Positions 42,488 through 52,300 are shown, numbered from the stretch's first letter. The stretch: DNA of 64,000 nt from Sphingobacterium arenae (GCF_014692505.1 NZ_JACNYK010000006.1:62001-126000), one strand, 5' to 3'. A program made the numbers and translations. Notes: generated from the sequence alone by a model not told the origin.

Positions 42488-44059
42488 ATGAGAAAATATA
42501 GCTTACCTCTTATGCTATGCACCATGCTGGCATGTTTGAACCCACAGGTAAAAAAAGAGGGGAATAAAAAGCCCAATATCGTCTGGATCATGTCTGATGA
42601 TCATTCCTTTCAAACGATCAGTGCGTATGGACACCCTATTTCTAAATTGGCGCCAACACCGAATATAGACCGAATAGCGGAAAACGGGGTCGTATTCGAC
42701 CAAGCTTTTGTAGAGAACTCAATTTGTACGCCCAGCAGGGCTACCCTGCTGACGGGTATGTATAGCAAAAATCATGGTCAGATGCTTTTTGGATATGGTC
42801 TGGATACGGACAAAACGTTCTATTCCGAATATTTGCAAAAAGCGGGCTATACCACAGCGGTATTTGGAAAATGGCACTTAGCGGCCGAACCGAAAGGTTT
42901 TACTTATTATGATCTTTTTGATGACCAGGGCGATTATTATAACCCAGCCTTCCGGAACCCGACTACTGAGGGAAAATACATACAGGAAAAAGGGTATGCC
43001 ACAACACTGGTTACCGACCATGCCCTTACTTGGCTGGAAAAAGAAAAAGACAAGGAAGAACCGTTTTGCTTGGTCATTTTACATAAGGCTCCACATAGAA
43101 ACTGGATGCCTGATCTTAAAAATTTATATGCTTATGAGGATGTGACCTTCCCGGAGCCCCCAACGCTATTTGATGATTACGCGACCCGCGGAGGGCAGAT
43201 GGAAGTACACGAACTTAGTATTGCACAACACCTGGGGTATGCTTTCGATCTAAAGGTCGAAGCGTTAAAAAATGAGCCTACCCTAGACTATATCAGAGAT
43301 AGCTGGGCGCTTGCCATGGATAGACTGGATCCCGAACAACGTAGAGTATGGGACAAAGCCTACCGTTCCATCCACCACGATTTCCTACAGAACAGACCGG
43401 AAGGTAAGGAACTAATCCGTTGGAAGTACCAACGCTATATCCGGGATTATTGCAAGACGGTCAAATCCGTAGATGAAGAGGTAGGTCGTGTACTGGATTA
43501 TCTGAAAGAAAATGATCTCGAAGACAACACGATTATTGTTTACACATCGGATCAAGGGTTTTTTATGGGAGAACATGGCCTCTACGATAAAAGATTCATG
43601 TATGAAGAAAGCTTCAGAACACCCTTGATGATAGCTTATCCCGGTCATATTGAAGGGGGACAGCGTACGGACAAACTTGTACAAAATATCGATTTTGCCC
43701 CTACTATATTGGATGCCGCCGGGATAAAAATCCCCGATGACATGGACGGCCGATCACTGATGCCCATCCTCAGAAAAGATAGAAACCTCAAATGGAGGGA
43801 TGCGTTATATTATGCATACTATGACTATCCAGCTGTGGGCGGCGTACGGCCGCATTATGGCATACGGACCGATCGCTATAAACTAATCCATTGGAAAAAT
43901 GTAGACCCAAAGACGAATCAAACAGAATTTGACCACTGGGAATTATATGATCTTAAAAAAGATCCTTTGGAGGTTAATAATGTATATGATAAAACCACCT
44001 ATCACCAGATTCGGCAAACGCTAAGGAAAAAACTGGAACCTTTTGCAACGAATAAGTAA
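42488..44059 (+). CDS. Family S1 sulfatase lipoprotein
   Basis: The 523-residue product has a lipobox LAC (Cys16) and a complete sulfatase fold. NIVWIMSDDHS (about 30-40) gives the paired Asp for Ca binding. The formylglycine motif is CTPSR with Cys80, so it needs a formylglycine-generating enzyme or anaerobic maturase encoded elsewhere. GKWHL, HKAPHRNW and TSDQGFFMGEHG complete the metal and sulfate site. S1 sulfatases hydrolyse sulfate esters on carbohydrates. Its position at the end of a GH92/GH38/GH92 operon suggests it removes sulfate that blocks mannosidases, for example on sulfated mannans or sulfated N-glycans. The exact sulfated position cannot be read from sequence. Confidence 0.92.
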   Translation: MRKYSLPLMLCTMLACLNPQVKKEGNKKPNIVWIMSDDHSFQTISAYGHPISKLAPTPNIDRIAENGVVFDQAFVENSICTPSRATLLTGMYSKNHGQMLFGYGLDTDKTFYSEYLQKAGYTTAVFGKWHLAAEPKGFTYYDLFDDQGDYYNPAFRNPTTEGKYIQEKGYATTLVTDHALTWLEKEKDKEEPFCLVILHKAPHRNWMPDLKNLYAYEDVTFPEPPTLFDDYATRGGQMEVHELSIAQHLGYAFDLKVEALKNEPTLDYIRDSWALAMDRLDPEQRRVWDKAYRSIHHDFLQNRPEGKELIRWKYQRYIRDYCKTVKSVDEEVGRVLDYLKENDLEDNTIIVYTSDQGFFMGEHGLYDKRFMYEESFRTPLMIAYPGHIEGGQRTDKLVQNIDFAPTILDAAGIKIPDDMDGRSLMPILRKDRNLKWRDALYYAYYDYPAVGGVRPHYGIRTDRYKLIHWKNVDPKTNQTEFDHWELYDLKKDPLEVNNVYDKTTYHQIRQTLRKKLEPFATNK

Positions 44060-44063
44060 TGCC

Positions 44064-44108
44064 TACGTATACTATAGAAGCTATCTTTCAGCTTCTATAG
44101 TATACGTA
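44064..44108. repeat. Perfect 19-bp hairpin between convergent sulfatase and GntR genes
   Basis: Arms at 44064-44082 and 44090-44108 are exact complements with a 7-nt loop. The right arm encodes the last residues of the GntR protein (TYTIEA) and the left arm starts 4 bp after the sulfatase stop. No T-run follows on either strand, so it may be a terminator of the T-poor kind, a block between converging polymerases, or an RNA-stability element. Confidence 0.7.
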
Positions 44109-44818
44109 AAACTATCTGCACGGTAATAACCTATATTGTATTCAATAGGCCTACCTTTATCGTCATAAACAAATCTCTTTCTGACCAATATCGGATCGGT
44201 AGCCTTGATTTCGAGTTTTTGAGCAACCAAGTCTCCCGCTAGCCGCGCATACACTTCTTCTTTGGATGTCTTTACGGTGACGCCGAAATCTTTCTCGAGA
44301 ATCTCATACAAAGGACGTCGGAAGTTTTCGTCAGACGACAGGGGTATATCTGGATTGAAATAAGAAATAAAGTAAACAAATGGATAACTGGTATTACCAC
44401 GAACGCGCTCCATCAACAGGCATTTGTTATTGTCTTTTTCTTCCAGCATAAAAAAATTGGAAATTTCCGTGGGAGCATCGGTATAGCGAATATGCAATTC
44501 AAAATTTTTAACCTCTATACCCAGCATCTTCATTTCTTGAGAGAAGCTCAGCCAATTTTTAACACCACCCACAATCCCCTTCCGTACGACTCGTGTTCCA
44601 TGTCCTCTTTTACGTAACAGTAATCCTTCATATACCAACTTATTGATAGCTTGTCTCAATGTATTTCTTGAAATGTTCAACATTTTAGCGAGCTCAACTT
44701 CAGTAGGAAGTAGTTTGCCTGCTTTGTACTCTTCCTTCTCGATCAATTGTCTTAAATATGTTTCTGCCTGAATATGAAGTGGATCTATGTCCTTTTTTTC
44801 TAACGAGTTGCTTTTCAT
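44081..44818 (-). CDS. GntR-family (HutC/UTRA) transcriptional regulator
   Basis: The 245-residue product has a winged helix at about 12-82 (LPTEVELAKMLNISRNTLRQ then KLVYEGLLLRKRGHGTRVV) and a C-terminal UTRA ligand-binding domain (about 95-240, with RVRGNTSYPFVYFISYF and VRKRFVYDDKGRPIEYNIGYYR). UTRA regulators usually repress sugar-uptake genes and are released by a phosphorylated sugar. It is divergent from the mannose-6-phosphate isomerase-like gene with 139 bp between them. Matching operator-like elements occur at the three promoters of the surrounding mannoside genes, so it probably represses the whole locus and responds to a mannose derivative such as mannose-6-phosphate. Confidence 0.92.
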   Translation of the reverse strand: MKSNSLEKKDIDPLHIQAETYLRQLIEKEEYKAGKLLPTEVELAKMLNISRNTLRQAINKLVYEGLLLRKRGHGTRVVRKGIVGGVKNWLSFSQEMKMLGIEVKNFELHIRYTDAPTEISNFFMLEEKDNNKCLLMERVRGNTSYPFVYFISYFNPDIPLSSDENFRRPLYEILEKDFGVTVKTSKEEVYARLAGDLVAQKLEIKATDPILVRKRFVYDDKGRPIEYNIGYYRADSFTYTIEAER

Positions 44819-44892
44819 GTATACCTAATATATCAAAATAGCCAAATTTTAGGTAAAAATATGAAATAAAACAATATTTATTCAAAAACAGT

Positions 44893-44921
44893 TTGACAAA
44901 TAGAAATAAATTATATATTTG
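44893..44921 (+). promoter_or_regulatory. Promoter of the isomerase/MFS/ROK operon
   Basis: TTG at 44893-44895 and TATATTTG at 44914-44921 fit the Bacteroidota promoter with an 18-bp spacer. The -7 box overlaps the operator-like element at 44919-44949 just as at 33474. Confidence 0.65.
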
Positions 44922-44949
44922 CACATACTTAATTTGTTCATACATTAAA
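44919..44949 (+). promoter_or_regulatory. Candidate GntR operator, copy 2
   Basis: This 31-bp element differs from copy 1 (33474-33504) at four positions only. It keeps the two CATAC units 15 bp apart and the TGTTCATACATTAAA right half. It lies between the GntR gene and the divergent isomerase gene, 8 bp before the latter's start codon, so it could control both directions. Confidence 0.65.
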
Positions 44950-44957
44950 TAAAACAA

Positions 44958-46706
44958 ATGACTGCTCAAAAAAAACGCTCAAATTATGACAAGTATCCCG
45001 CTACCATTATATCCGGTCAGATACACATTGGATGGGATAATATTCGCTCTATTTTCCGTCCACTTATGGAAAGCAATAGTGTACTGGCAATTGATATGTA
45101 TGTAGGCGTATACGAGTCCGAAATAGCGGAAGCTTTAAAAGTCCTTCATCCCGATAAAGTTATCCTCACCCGAGATTTATTAAAATCAGAAGAGGAAATC
45201 CGAAATATGACAGCCCCGTACGTTACGGAAGACATTTTGTTTGGCTATGTCACGCCTCTTAAGCTTGTTGACTATTTTGATCCGGAAGCGTTGACTGCTG
45301 CTAAAGAACAGCTGGAGCAGCACAACGGAAGTGCTATCGTGTTAGGTATAGGGGCCTCGCTGGTGGCTCCTGATTCTGCGACGTTGGTCTATGCTGATCT
45401 GGCACGTTGGGAACATCAACTCCGTATGCGAAAAGGCAGCGTACATAGTATTGGTATAGATAATAGCAAGGATACTTTTGAGAGCCAGCACAAAAGATGT
45501 TATTTCAACGATTGGTTGATCTGTGATGCACATAAAGAATCTCTATTTGATCGTATCGCATTGTGGATAGATACCCATATAGAGGATACACCTAAACTCA
45601 TCGATAAGGCAACATTTATGCGGGGGGTCGATGAAACGGTAAACCGTCCTTTTCGTGTAGTGCCGTTTTTTGCTCCGGCACCGTGGGGTGGACAATGGAT
45701 GAAAGAGGTTTGCGATCTAGACAAAGAAGTCGTTAACTATGGCTGGTGCTTTGACTGTGTGCCAGAGGAAAACAGCCTTTTGTTTTCCATCGAAGGAACC
45801 ACATTTGAACTCCCATCGATAAATGTAGTGCTACTCCGTGCAAAGGCATTGTTGGGAGGGCCTGTAGAATCCCGCTTTGGAAAAGATTTTCCTATTCGGT
45901 TCGATTTCTTAGACACGGTAGGCGGCGGGTATCTCAGTTTTCAGGTACACCCCACTACCCACTACATACGCCAGCATTTTGGAATGAAATATACACAAGA
46001 TGAAAGCTATTATGTGCTGGATGCTAAAGAAGACGCGATGGTATATCTGGGCTTGAAGAACGAAGTGGATAAAACACAGATGACACAAGACTTACGCGAT
46101 GCGCAGCAAAGCATCATGCCGTTTGACGCGGAGAAATATGCTAATAAAATACCGGTAAAAAAACATGATCATTTTTTGATCCCTGCCGGAACGGTGCATT
46201 GCTCCGGACCGGAGACCTTAGTACTGGAAATAAGCTCTACACCCAACCACTTTACTTTCAAAATGTGGGACTGGGGAAGATTAGGACTCAATGGCAAACC
46301 TCGTCCCATCAATGTGGAACGTGGTCTGGAAGTAATAGACTGGGAAAGGGATTACGACTATACCATGAAATATCTGGTGAACACCATAGAAGCGGTAAAC
46401 AGTGGCGATGGCTGGTCGGAAGAGCGGACAGGTCTACATGATCATGAGTTTATAGAAACCAGAAGGCACCGATTTAGCAAAAAGGTTGTGCATCATACAG
46501 GTGATAGCGTGAACGTACTCAATTTGGTCGAAGGCGAAGAAGCTATTGTAGAAAGTATAGACGCAAGTTTCGAACCTTTTATTGTGCATTACGCCGAAAC
46601 CTTTATTATTCCTGCTCATTTGGGGCAGTATAGCATACGGCCATACGGCGCGTCTGAAGGAAAGGAATGCATGACCATAAAAGCGTACGTCCGTTTCAAA
46701 GCATAA
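44958..46706 (+). CDS. Class I mannose-6-phosphate isomerase-like protein with N-terminal extension
   Basis: The 582-residue product is about 200 residues longer than usual for this family. The C-terminal part (from about 232) carries the type I phosphomannose isomerase features: FAPAPWGGQW, YLSFQVHPTTHYIRQHFG near 322-340 with the zinc-binding Gln and His, and KHDHFLIPAGTVHCSG near 402-415 with the next His. The N-terminal 230 residues (GQIHIGWDNIRSIF; VILTRDLLKSEEEIR; SAIVLGIGASLVAP) look like an alpha/beta nucleotide-binding domain related to kinases, but I see no standard Walker A motif. The enzyme would turn mannose-6-phosphate into fructose-6-phosphate, following the ROK kinase encoded two genes later. 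The start lies 8 bp after the operator-like element. Confidence 0.83.
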   Translation: MTAQKKRSNYDKYPATIISGQIHIGWDNIRSIFRPLMESNSVLAIDMYVGVYESEIAEALKVLHPDKVILTRDLLKSEEEIRNMTAPYVTEDILFGYVTPLKLVDYFDPEALTAAKEQLEQHNGSAIVLGIGASLVAPDSATLVYADLARWEHQLRMRKGSVHSIGIDNSKDTFESQHKRCYFNDWLICDAHKESLFDRIALWIDTHIEDTPKLIDKATFMRGVDETVNRPFRVVPFFAPAPWGGQWMKEVCDLDKEVVNYGWCFDCVPEENSLLFSIEGTTFELPSINVVLLRAKALLGGPVESRFGKDFPIRFDFLDTVGGGYLSFQVHPTTHYIRQHFGMKYTQDESYYVLDAKEDAMVYLGLKNEVDKTQMTQDLRDAQQSIMPFDAEKYANKIPVKKHDHFLIPAGTVHCSGPETLVLEISSTPNHFTFKMWDWGRLGLNGKPRPINVERGLEVIDWERDYDYTMKYLVNTIEAVNSGDGWSEERTGLHDHEFIETRRHRFSKKVVHHTGDSVNVLNLVEGEEAIVESIDASFEPFIVHYAETFIIPAHLGQYSIRPYGASEGKECMTIKAYVRFKA

Positions 46707-46718
46707 AATCTGGATAAC

Positions 46719-47879
46719 ATGAGCACCAAAACAAATCGCATCAACGTATTTATCCCTATTCTACTCAGCTTTTTTGTAATGGGCATGGTCGATATCGTAG
46801 GCGTATCTACGAATTTTGTCCGGGTCGATTTTAACCTAGGTACATTTGCCGCATCAGCACTACCTATGATGGTTTTTTTATGGTTTGCCGTATTTTCTAT
46901 CCCGGCAGGTCTGTTGATGAATAGATACGGACAGAAAAACACGGTGGTCCTTTCCATCGGTATAAGTATCGTCGCATTAACCATACCGACGATTTATTAT
47001 ACATTCCCCAGCATGCTCTTTGCTTTTGTTTTACTGGGTATTGGCAATACCATCTTGCAGGTGGCTATCAATCCACTGGCAAGCAATATCGTAAGTGACG
47101 ACAAGCTGGCGGGCATGTTGACCTTCGGCCAATTCACAAAAGCCATCGCTTCTTTTTTAGGCCCCATCCTCGCCAGTTTTGCTGCTTCGTATTACGGTGA
47201 TTGGAAGCTAGCTCTGCTAATGTATGCTTTCGTATCAGCCGGCACAGGAATCTACCTCTATTTTACACCTGTTGAAGAAAAAATACGTCACCGGGAAACA
47301 TCAGGTTTCGGTGACATCATCGGGCTGTTGAACGACAGGAATACCCTGCTACTTTTTTTTGGCATCCTTGTCGTTGTAGGCATCGATGTATCCATGAACA
47401 CATTTACGCCCCAATTGCTTATCGAGAAATTGGGCATGGAAACCGATAAAGCTGGGTTAAGCTCCAGCCTGTATTTCGGATCACGCATTGCAGGCTCTTT
47501 TCTGGGCTCTTTTCTGTTGTTACGCATTGCTCCGGCTAGATTTCTGAAAATAAATATGTTGGTGGCTGTTCTAGGGGTACTATTGATCTTGCTCAACCAA
47601 ACAAATTGGATAATTTATTTGGGTATTATCCTAATGGGGTTTTGTTGTGCAAACGTCTTTTCGATTCTATTTACCTTTGCCTTACAACGGAAACAAGATA
47701 AACAAAATGAGATATCATCTTTAATGATCATGGGTGTTGCTGGCGGCGCTATCATTCCGCCTATCATAGGCTTTGTTACCCAAAAAACGGACATTACATT
47801 CGGCTTCAGCTTATTATTGATACTTGTGCTTTATCTTCTGGCGATTTCCTTCAAGTTTGCACCTAAAAACATCCAATAA
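46719..47879 (+). CDS. MFS sugar transporter (FucP-like)
   Basis: The 386-residue product is a 12-helix major facilitator carrier. The loop after helix 2 has NRYGQKN, the expected GxxxDRxGRR-like position. Conserved segments LGIGNTILQVAINPLASN and MTFGQFTKAIASFLGPILA match the fucose/glucose/galactose:H+ symporter group common in Bacteroidota sugar loci. It should bring monosaccharide, here probably mannose, from the periplasm into the cytoplasm. It lies 12 bp after the isomerase-like gene, and its stop overlaps the ROK gene start (TAATG), so the three are one operon. Confidence 0.9.
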   Translation: MSTKTNRINVFIPILLSFFVMGMVDIVGVSTNFVRVDFNLGTFAASALPMMVFLWFAVFSIPAGLLMNRYGQKNTVVLSIGISIVALTIPTIYYTFPSMLFAFVLLGIGNTILQVAINPLASNIVSDDKLAGMLTFGQFTKAIASFLGPILASFAASYYGDWKLALLMYAFVSAGTGIYLYFTPVEEKIRHRETSGFGDIIGLLNDRNTLLLFFGILVVVGIDVSMNTFTPQLLIEKLGMETDKAGLSSSLYFGSRIAGSFLGSFLLLRIAPARFLKINMLVAVLGVLLILLNQTNWIIYLGIILMGFCCANVFSILFTFALQRKQDKQNEISSLMIMGVAGGAIIPPIIGFVTQKTDITFGFSLLLILVLYLLAISFKFAPKNIQ

Positions 47880-49009
47880 TGTACCAATTTGACAACAGAA
47901 CTGTACTCACGCTAGATGCCGGAGGTTCGAATTTTGCATTTTCGGCTATACAAGGTAATAAAGAAATTATCCCTTCATTTACGCTACCGGCTTCCCCAAA
48001 TGATCTGGGTAAATGTCTAAAAATATTAATCGAAGGTTTCAGCCGTTCGGTCGCACTGCTCCAAACGAGCGGCTCGCAACCTCCCGTGGCGATAAGTTTC
48101 GCCTTTCCCGGTCCTGCCGACTACAAAAACGGAATTATAGGTGATTTACCCAATTTTCCTGCTTTCCGTGGCGGTGTACCATTGGGCCCTTACTTACAAC
48201 AATATTTTAAATTGCCGGTATTTATAAATAACGATGGCAATTTATTTGCCTATGGAGAAGCGTTGGCTGGTGCACTGCCGGCGATCAATCAACTTTTGGA
48301 AAACAAAAATGGTGGCCGGAAATACCGAAACTTAATTGGATTAACCTTTGGAACGGGCTTTGGGTCGGGGGTGGTGATCAACAACATCTTACTCGACGGA
48401 GATAATGGCTGTGGTGGTGATATCTGGACTTTCCGAAACAAGCGATATCCAACAATGCTGGCCGAAGAAAACGTAAGTATAAGAGGGATTATACGGGAGT
48501 ATGGCAACCTCGCTGGTGTACATGCTGCTGACCTTACCCCTCAGGATATTTTTGAAATTGCAGAAGGCAAAAAGAAGGGGCATCAACAAGCGGCTATCCG
48601 AAGCTTTGAACTGCTCGGTGAGGTGGCTGCGGACAGTATAGCCCATATGATAGCCATTGTGGATGGGTTAGTGGTATTGGGAGGTGGACTGATGGGGGCT
48701 CAAAAATTCATTATGCCCGCGCTCATGGAGGAGCTGCGGACATCCTTGCATACCTTCTCCGGAGACTCCTTCAATAGACTGGAGACGCAGGTCTTTGATT
48801 TAACAGATGTCAACGACCAGCAGAAATTCTACGCTAGCGCGTCCGAAAATAGATTTATCTCTTTCAAGAACGCCGAATCGGTAAAAATGGACATTAGATA
48901 TAACGAAAGAAAACAGACTGCCATAGCCGTTTCTTCTCTCGGCACGAATCGAGCCATTGCCATTGGTGCCTATAATTTTGCTCTCCATCAACTTGATCAT
49001 GATCAATAA
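47879..49009 (+). CDS. ROK-family sugar kinase-like protein (predicted mannokinase)
   Basis: The 376-residue product starts with LTLDAGGSNFAFSAI, the phosphate-1 loop of ROK/actin-fold kinases. INNDGNLFAYGEALAG near 115-130 holds the catalytic Asp and the Glu-Ala pair, GLTFGTGFGSGVVINN is the phosphate-2 loop, and VVLGGGLMG is the adenosine motif. The Cys-rich zinc motif (CxCGxxGC) typical of many ROK proteins is absent; only GDNGCGGD is seen at that place. No DNA-binding domain is present, so it is a kinase rather than a repressor. Placed after an MFS carrier and a phosphomannose isomerase-like gene, it should phosphorylate imported mannose. A central insertion (GVHAADLTPQDIFEIAEGKKKG) and long C-terminus make it bigger than usual. 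Confidence 0.85.
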   Translation: MYQFDNRTVLTLDAGGSNFAFSAIQGNKEIIPSFTLPASPNDLGKCLKILIEGFSRSVALLQTSGSQPPVAISFAFPGPADYKNGIIGDLPNFPAFRGGVPLGPYLQQYFKLPVFINNDGNLFAYGEALAGALPAINQLLENKNGGRKYRNLIGLTFGTGFGSGVVINNILLDGDNGCGGDIWTFRNKRYPTMLAEENVSIRGIIREYGNLAGVHAADLTPQDIFEIAEGKKKGHQQAAIRSFELLGEVAADSIAHMIAIVDGLVVLGGGLMGAQKFIMPALMEELRTSLHTFSGDSFNRLETQVFDLTDVNDQQKFYASASENRFISFKNAESVKMDIRYNERKQTAIAVSSLGTNRAIAIGAYNFALHQLDHDQ

Positions 49010-49202
49010 ATCATATCACTAATTTGTTGGTACATAGGGAAGATATAATGGGTTAGAGATTCGTTTTTATATGAAGAGAAAATATTACATACTAACCTAT
49101 TTTTTGTATGAAAACGAATATAAACGCTGATTATTAATTATTTATATTGTAATAAGTTGTTCATCCACTGTCAAAAAAATAAAAAATAACGAGTTTTTTA
49201 TT

Positions 49203-49232
49203 TTGATATTAAATATGCACAAATTATATTTG
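49203..49232 (+). promoter_or_regulatory. Promoter of the mannoside SusC/SusD/DUF3823 operon
   Basis: TTG at 49203-49205 and TATATTTG at 49225-49232 match the Bacteroidota promoter with a 19-bp spacer. The -7 box is followed at once by GTATGAACATA (49232-49242). Confidence 0.65.
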
Positions 49233-49242
49233 TATGAACATA
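49232..49242 (+). promoter_or_regulatory. Candidate GntR operator half site, copy 3
   Basis: GTATGAACATA is the reverse complement of TATGTTCATAC, and copies 1 and 2 carry TGTTCATAC. Like them it starts at the last base of the -7 box. The rest of the 31-bp element is not conserved here, so it is weaker evidence than copies 1 and 2. Confidence 0.45.
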
Positions 49243-49396
49243 TAAATAAAACGATATGTGATCTTATTCCCATATTTTGCGATGGCGGATAGAGAATTTA
49301 AAAATACCATACTATAAACCATGAAAAGATATGAGCAAAACGAATACTCCCATTAACGGATCTTTATTATTCATTTCCAATAAAACCTATAGATAA

Positions 49397-52300
49397 ATGT
49401 ACAGAATAACAGTTTTAACATGGGCGCTGTTTCTGATAGTTACAGCATCATTTGGACAGGGCCAAAATCCAGTCGTCATAAGCGGTGTAGTACAAGACAA
49501 ACTCGGGCTGCTCAAAGGAGTCACCGTTAGTGAAAAGAACGCTAAAAATACGACGACGAGTGATGACAAGGGAAGGTTCACCATTACCGTTGCCCCGGGG
49601 AGCACGCTTACCTTTCAATATATAGGTTACAAACCTGTAGAACACGTTGTTACGACCACGGACGATATCCGGATTAGCATGGAGAATGATAACCAGATGG
49701 TCGAAGAGATTGTGGTGGTGGGATATGGCCAGCAAGCCCAGAAAACAATGACAGGAGCGGTATCTGCTATTAAAGGCGAAGAGATCGTCACGACCAAAAA
49801 CGAGAGCCTTCCCAATATGTTGACAGGTAAAATTCCTGGGTTGCGTGTTGTACAGAATTCAGCTGAACCGGGCCAGTTCAATAATTCTATGGACATACGC
49901 GGGCTGGGCTCCCCACTGATTATTATTGACGGTGTACCCCGTAATAACATGGCACGTCTCAATCCGGAAGACATAGAGAGCATTTCGGTATTGAAAGACG
50001 CCTCAGCTGCGATATATGGTGTAAACTCGGCAAATGGCGTTATACTCATTACGACCAAAAAAGGAGCGCAAGGGGAAATCGATCTTAGTTATTCCGGCAG
50101 CATGCTCTGGCAACGGCCGTCAAATTTTCCAAAACTGGTAGATGCCGTAGATTGGATGACACTCTATAACGAACGAAGCTCCCATAATGTGGATAACCCT
50201 ACCCGCCCGTATACGGATGAACAAATAGAACAATATAGAAGTGGCGAACTGAAGAGTACGGATTGGGTGTCCGCTATATTCAGAAATAGTGCTCCACAGC
50301 AGATGCATACCCTTAATGCATCGGGGGGAAGCGATAGAATATCGTTTTATTCCAGCTTAGGGCTGCAAAAACAGGAAAGCTTTTTACGCACCAACGCTAT
50401 TAATTACGAAATATTCAATTTGCGATCGAATATTTCGGCTAAAATAACGGACAATCTGGTGTTTGACATGAATCTTGCCGGCACGTTGGATGATCGCCAA
50501 TCAACACCTTATAGTTCGTCGGATATTATCCGCGGCATGTGGCTCATGCAACCTATGGACCGGGTATTCTATGATGACGAACAGACAAAATATTGGCAAC
50601 CGTCAAATGGGGGGTTACAAAATCCGGCGGCTATGATGGATAGTGATCTGGTCGGTAAAAATGAATACCGAAGCAAATGGTTCCAATCCAATTTCTCTTT
50701 ACGATACGACGCTCCATTTCTAGATGGGCTGTATGTAAAGGGATTATATAGCTACGATTATACCTTAAATGAAAATAAGGAATTCAGTAAAGCTTACCAG
50801 CTGTATGACTCTGGAGGAAACCCAAGGACATGGAACGCACAAAGTGATGCACCTAACCGGGTGGCAAGGTATTTTTATGGAAAAGATGCTAACCTATGGA
50901 ATGTGCAAATAGGCTATGAAAAACAATTTGAAGATCATTTCATTTCGTCCATGGCGCTCTTTGAAAATACCCATCGTGAGGGCGACAACTTCTACGGCAG
51001 TAGGCAGTTGGCGTTACCACTGGACCAGATATTTGCGGGAATAACGGATAAAATGCAAATAAATCAAAGTGTAAGCAGCGGTTCGTTATACGATTATGCT
51101 TATCATGCGTACGTCGGTCGTTTAGCTTATAACTATAAGAGCAAATATCTCTCGGAGTTTACTTATCGGTATGAATCGTCTTCACGGTTTTCGGGACAGT
51201 CGGGCTGGGCAGGTACGCCTGCTGTCATGGCGGGCTGGGTGATATCGGAAGAAGATTTTATGAAAAATTCTTCTTTAAATTTCATAAACCTATTCAAGGT
51301 AAGGGCTTCCTATGGGAGAATGTTGGATGATGCCGCAACAAATGATTACAACTTCTTAACAGGATATTACTATCCTGCTACCGGGGGAAGCAGTGTCAGC
51401 TTACCTTCCGGATATGTATTCGACGGAAATTTTATCAACAGCTCCAGCGATAAGGGTATTGCGAACAGAGCGATCACCTGGTATAAATCAGATATGTTCA
51501 ACTTGGGACTTGACTTTGATGCCTGGACGGGTAAATTCGGCGGTACATTAGAGCTTTTTCAACGCAAACGACACGGCCTCTTAGCTACCCGTAGCCAGTC
51601 GCTTCCCGGTATTGTTGGTGCCGCCCAACCTCAGGAAAATCTCAACAGCGACTTGACAAGAGGTATCGAACTTGAATTATATCATGCAGATAAATGGAAG
51701 GACCTTTCTTACAGGATTGCAGGAAACATTTCTTACACACGCGTAAAAACACTGCATTTTGAACGAGCTAGAGCGGGCAACTCTTACCTAAACTGGCGTC
51801 AGAATAATAACCAACGCTACAATAACATTTGGTGGGGGTATGCGGGCGATGGTATTATTACAGATTGGGACGACCTCTATTACAATACAACCTATATCAG
51901 TCGAGGTTCGACATTGGGTGACTATCAATATCTCGATTGGAATGGTGACGGACAAATTAGTGACCTGGACGTACATCCGCTAGCTGTCAACGGCATGGTA
52001 CCTTTGATAAACTATGGTATTACCTTATCTGCTAGCTGGAAAGGAATTGACCTCAATATGTTGTGGCAAGGGGCGGGAAAGCGGTATTTTGCTGCGCGGG
52101 AGTTTTTATACCAACCCCTGTGGTCGGATACCAATGCATTGACCGAATTTCTAAACCGGTGGCGCCCCACAAACCCAGAGGCCAGTCCTTACGATCCGGC
52201 TACAGAATGGATAGAGGGAGATTATGCTTTTACGGGCACGAATCCGAATTATAATTCTGAATTTAATATTCAAAATGCGGCTTATATCCGATTGAAATCG

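Larger units (their letters stand above)
49010..49396. other. 387-bp intergenic region before the third SusC/SusD pair
   Basis: No gene was seen. It holds a promoter (49203-49232) followed by an operator-like half site (49232-49242), another half site TTGTTCATCCA at 49157-49167, and a more degenerate one near 49022-49036 (TTTGTTGGTACAT). The predicted transcript would have a 5' leader of about 160 bases rich in A and T. Confidence 0.7.

Noticed and set aside
44064..44108. Operator for the GntR protein at the 19-bp hairpin
   Set aside because: It shares no core with the TGTTCATAC element and sits at gene ends, not at a promoter.
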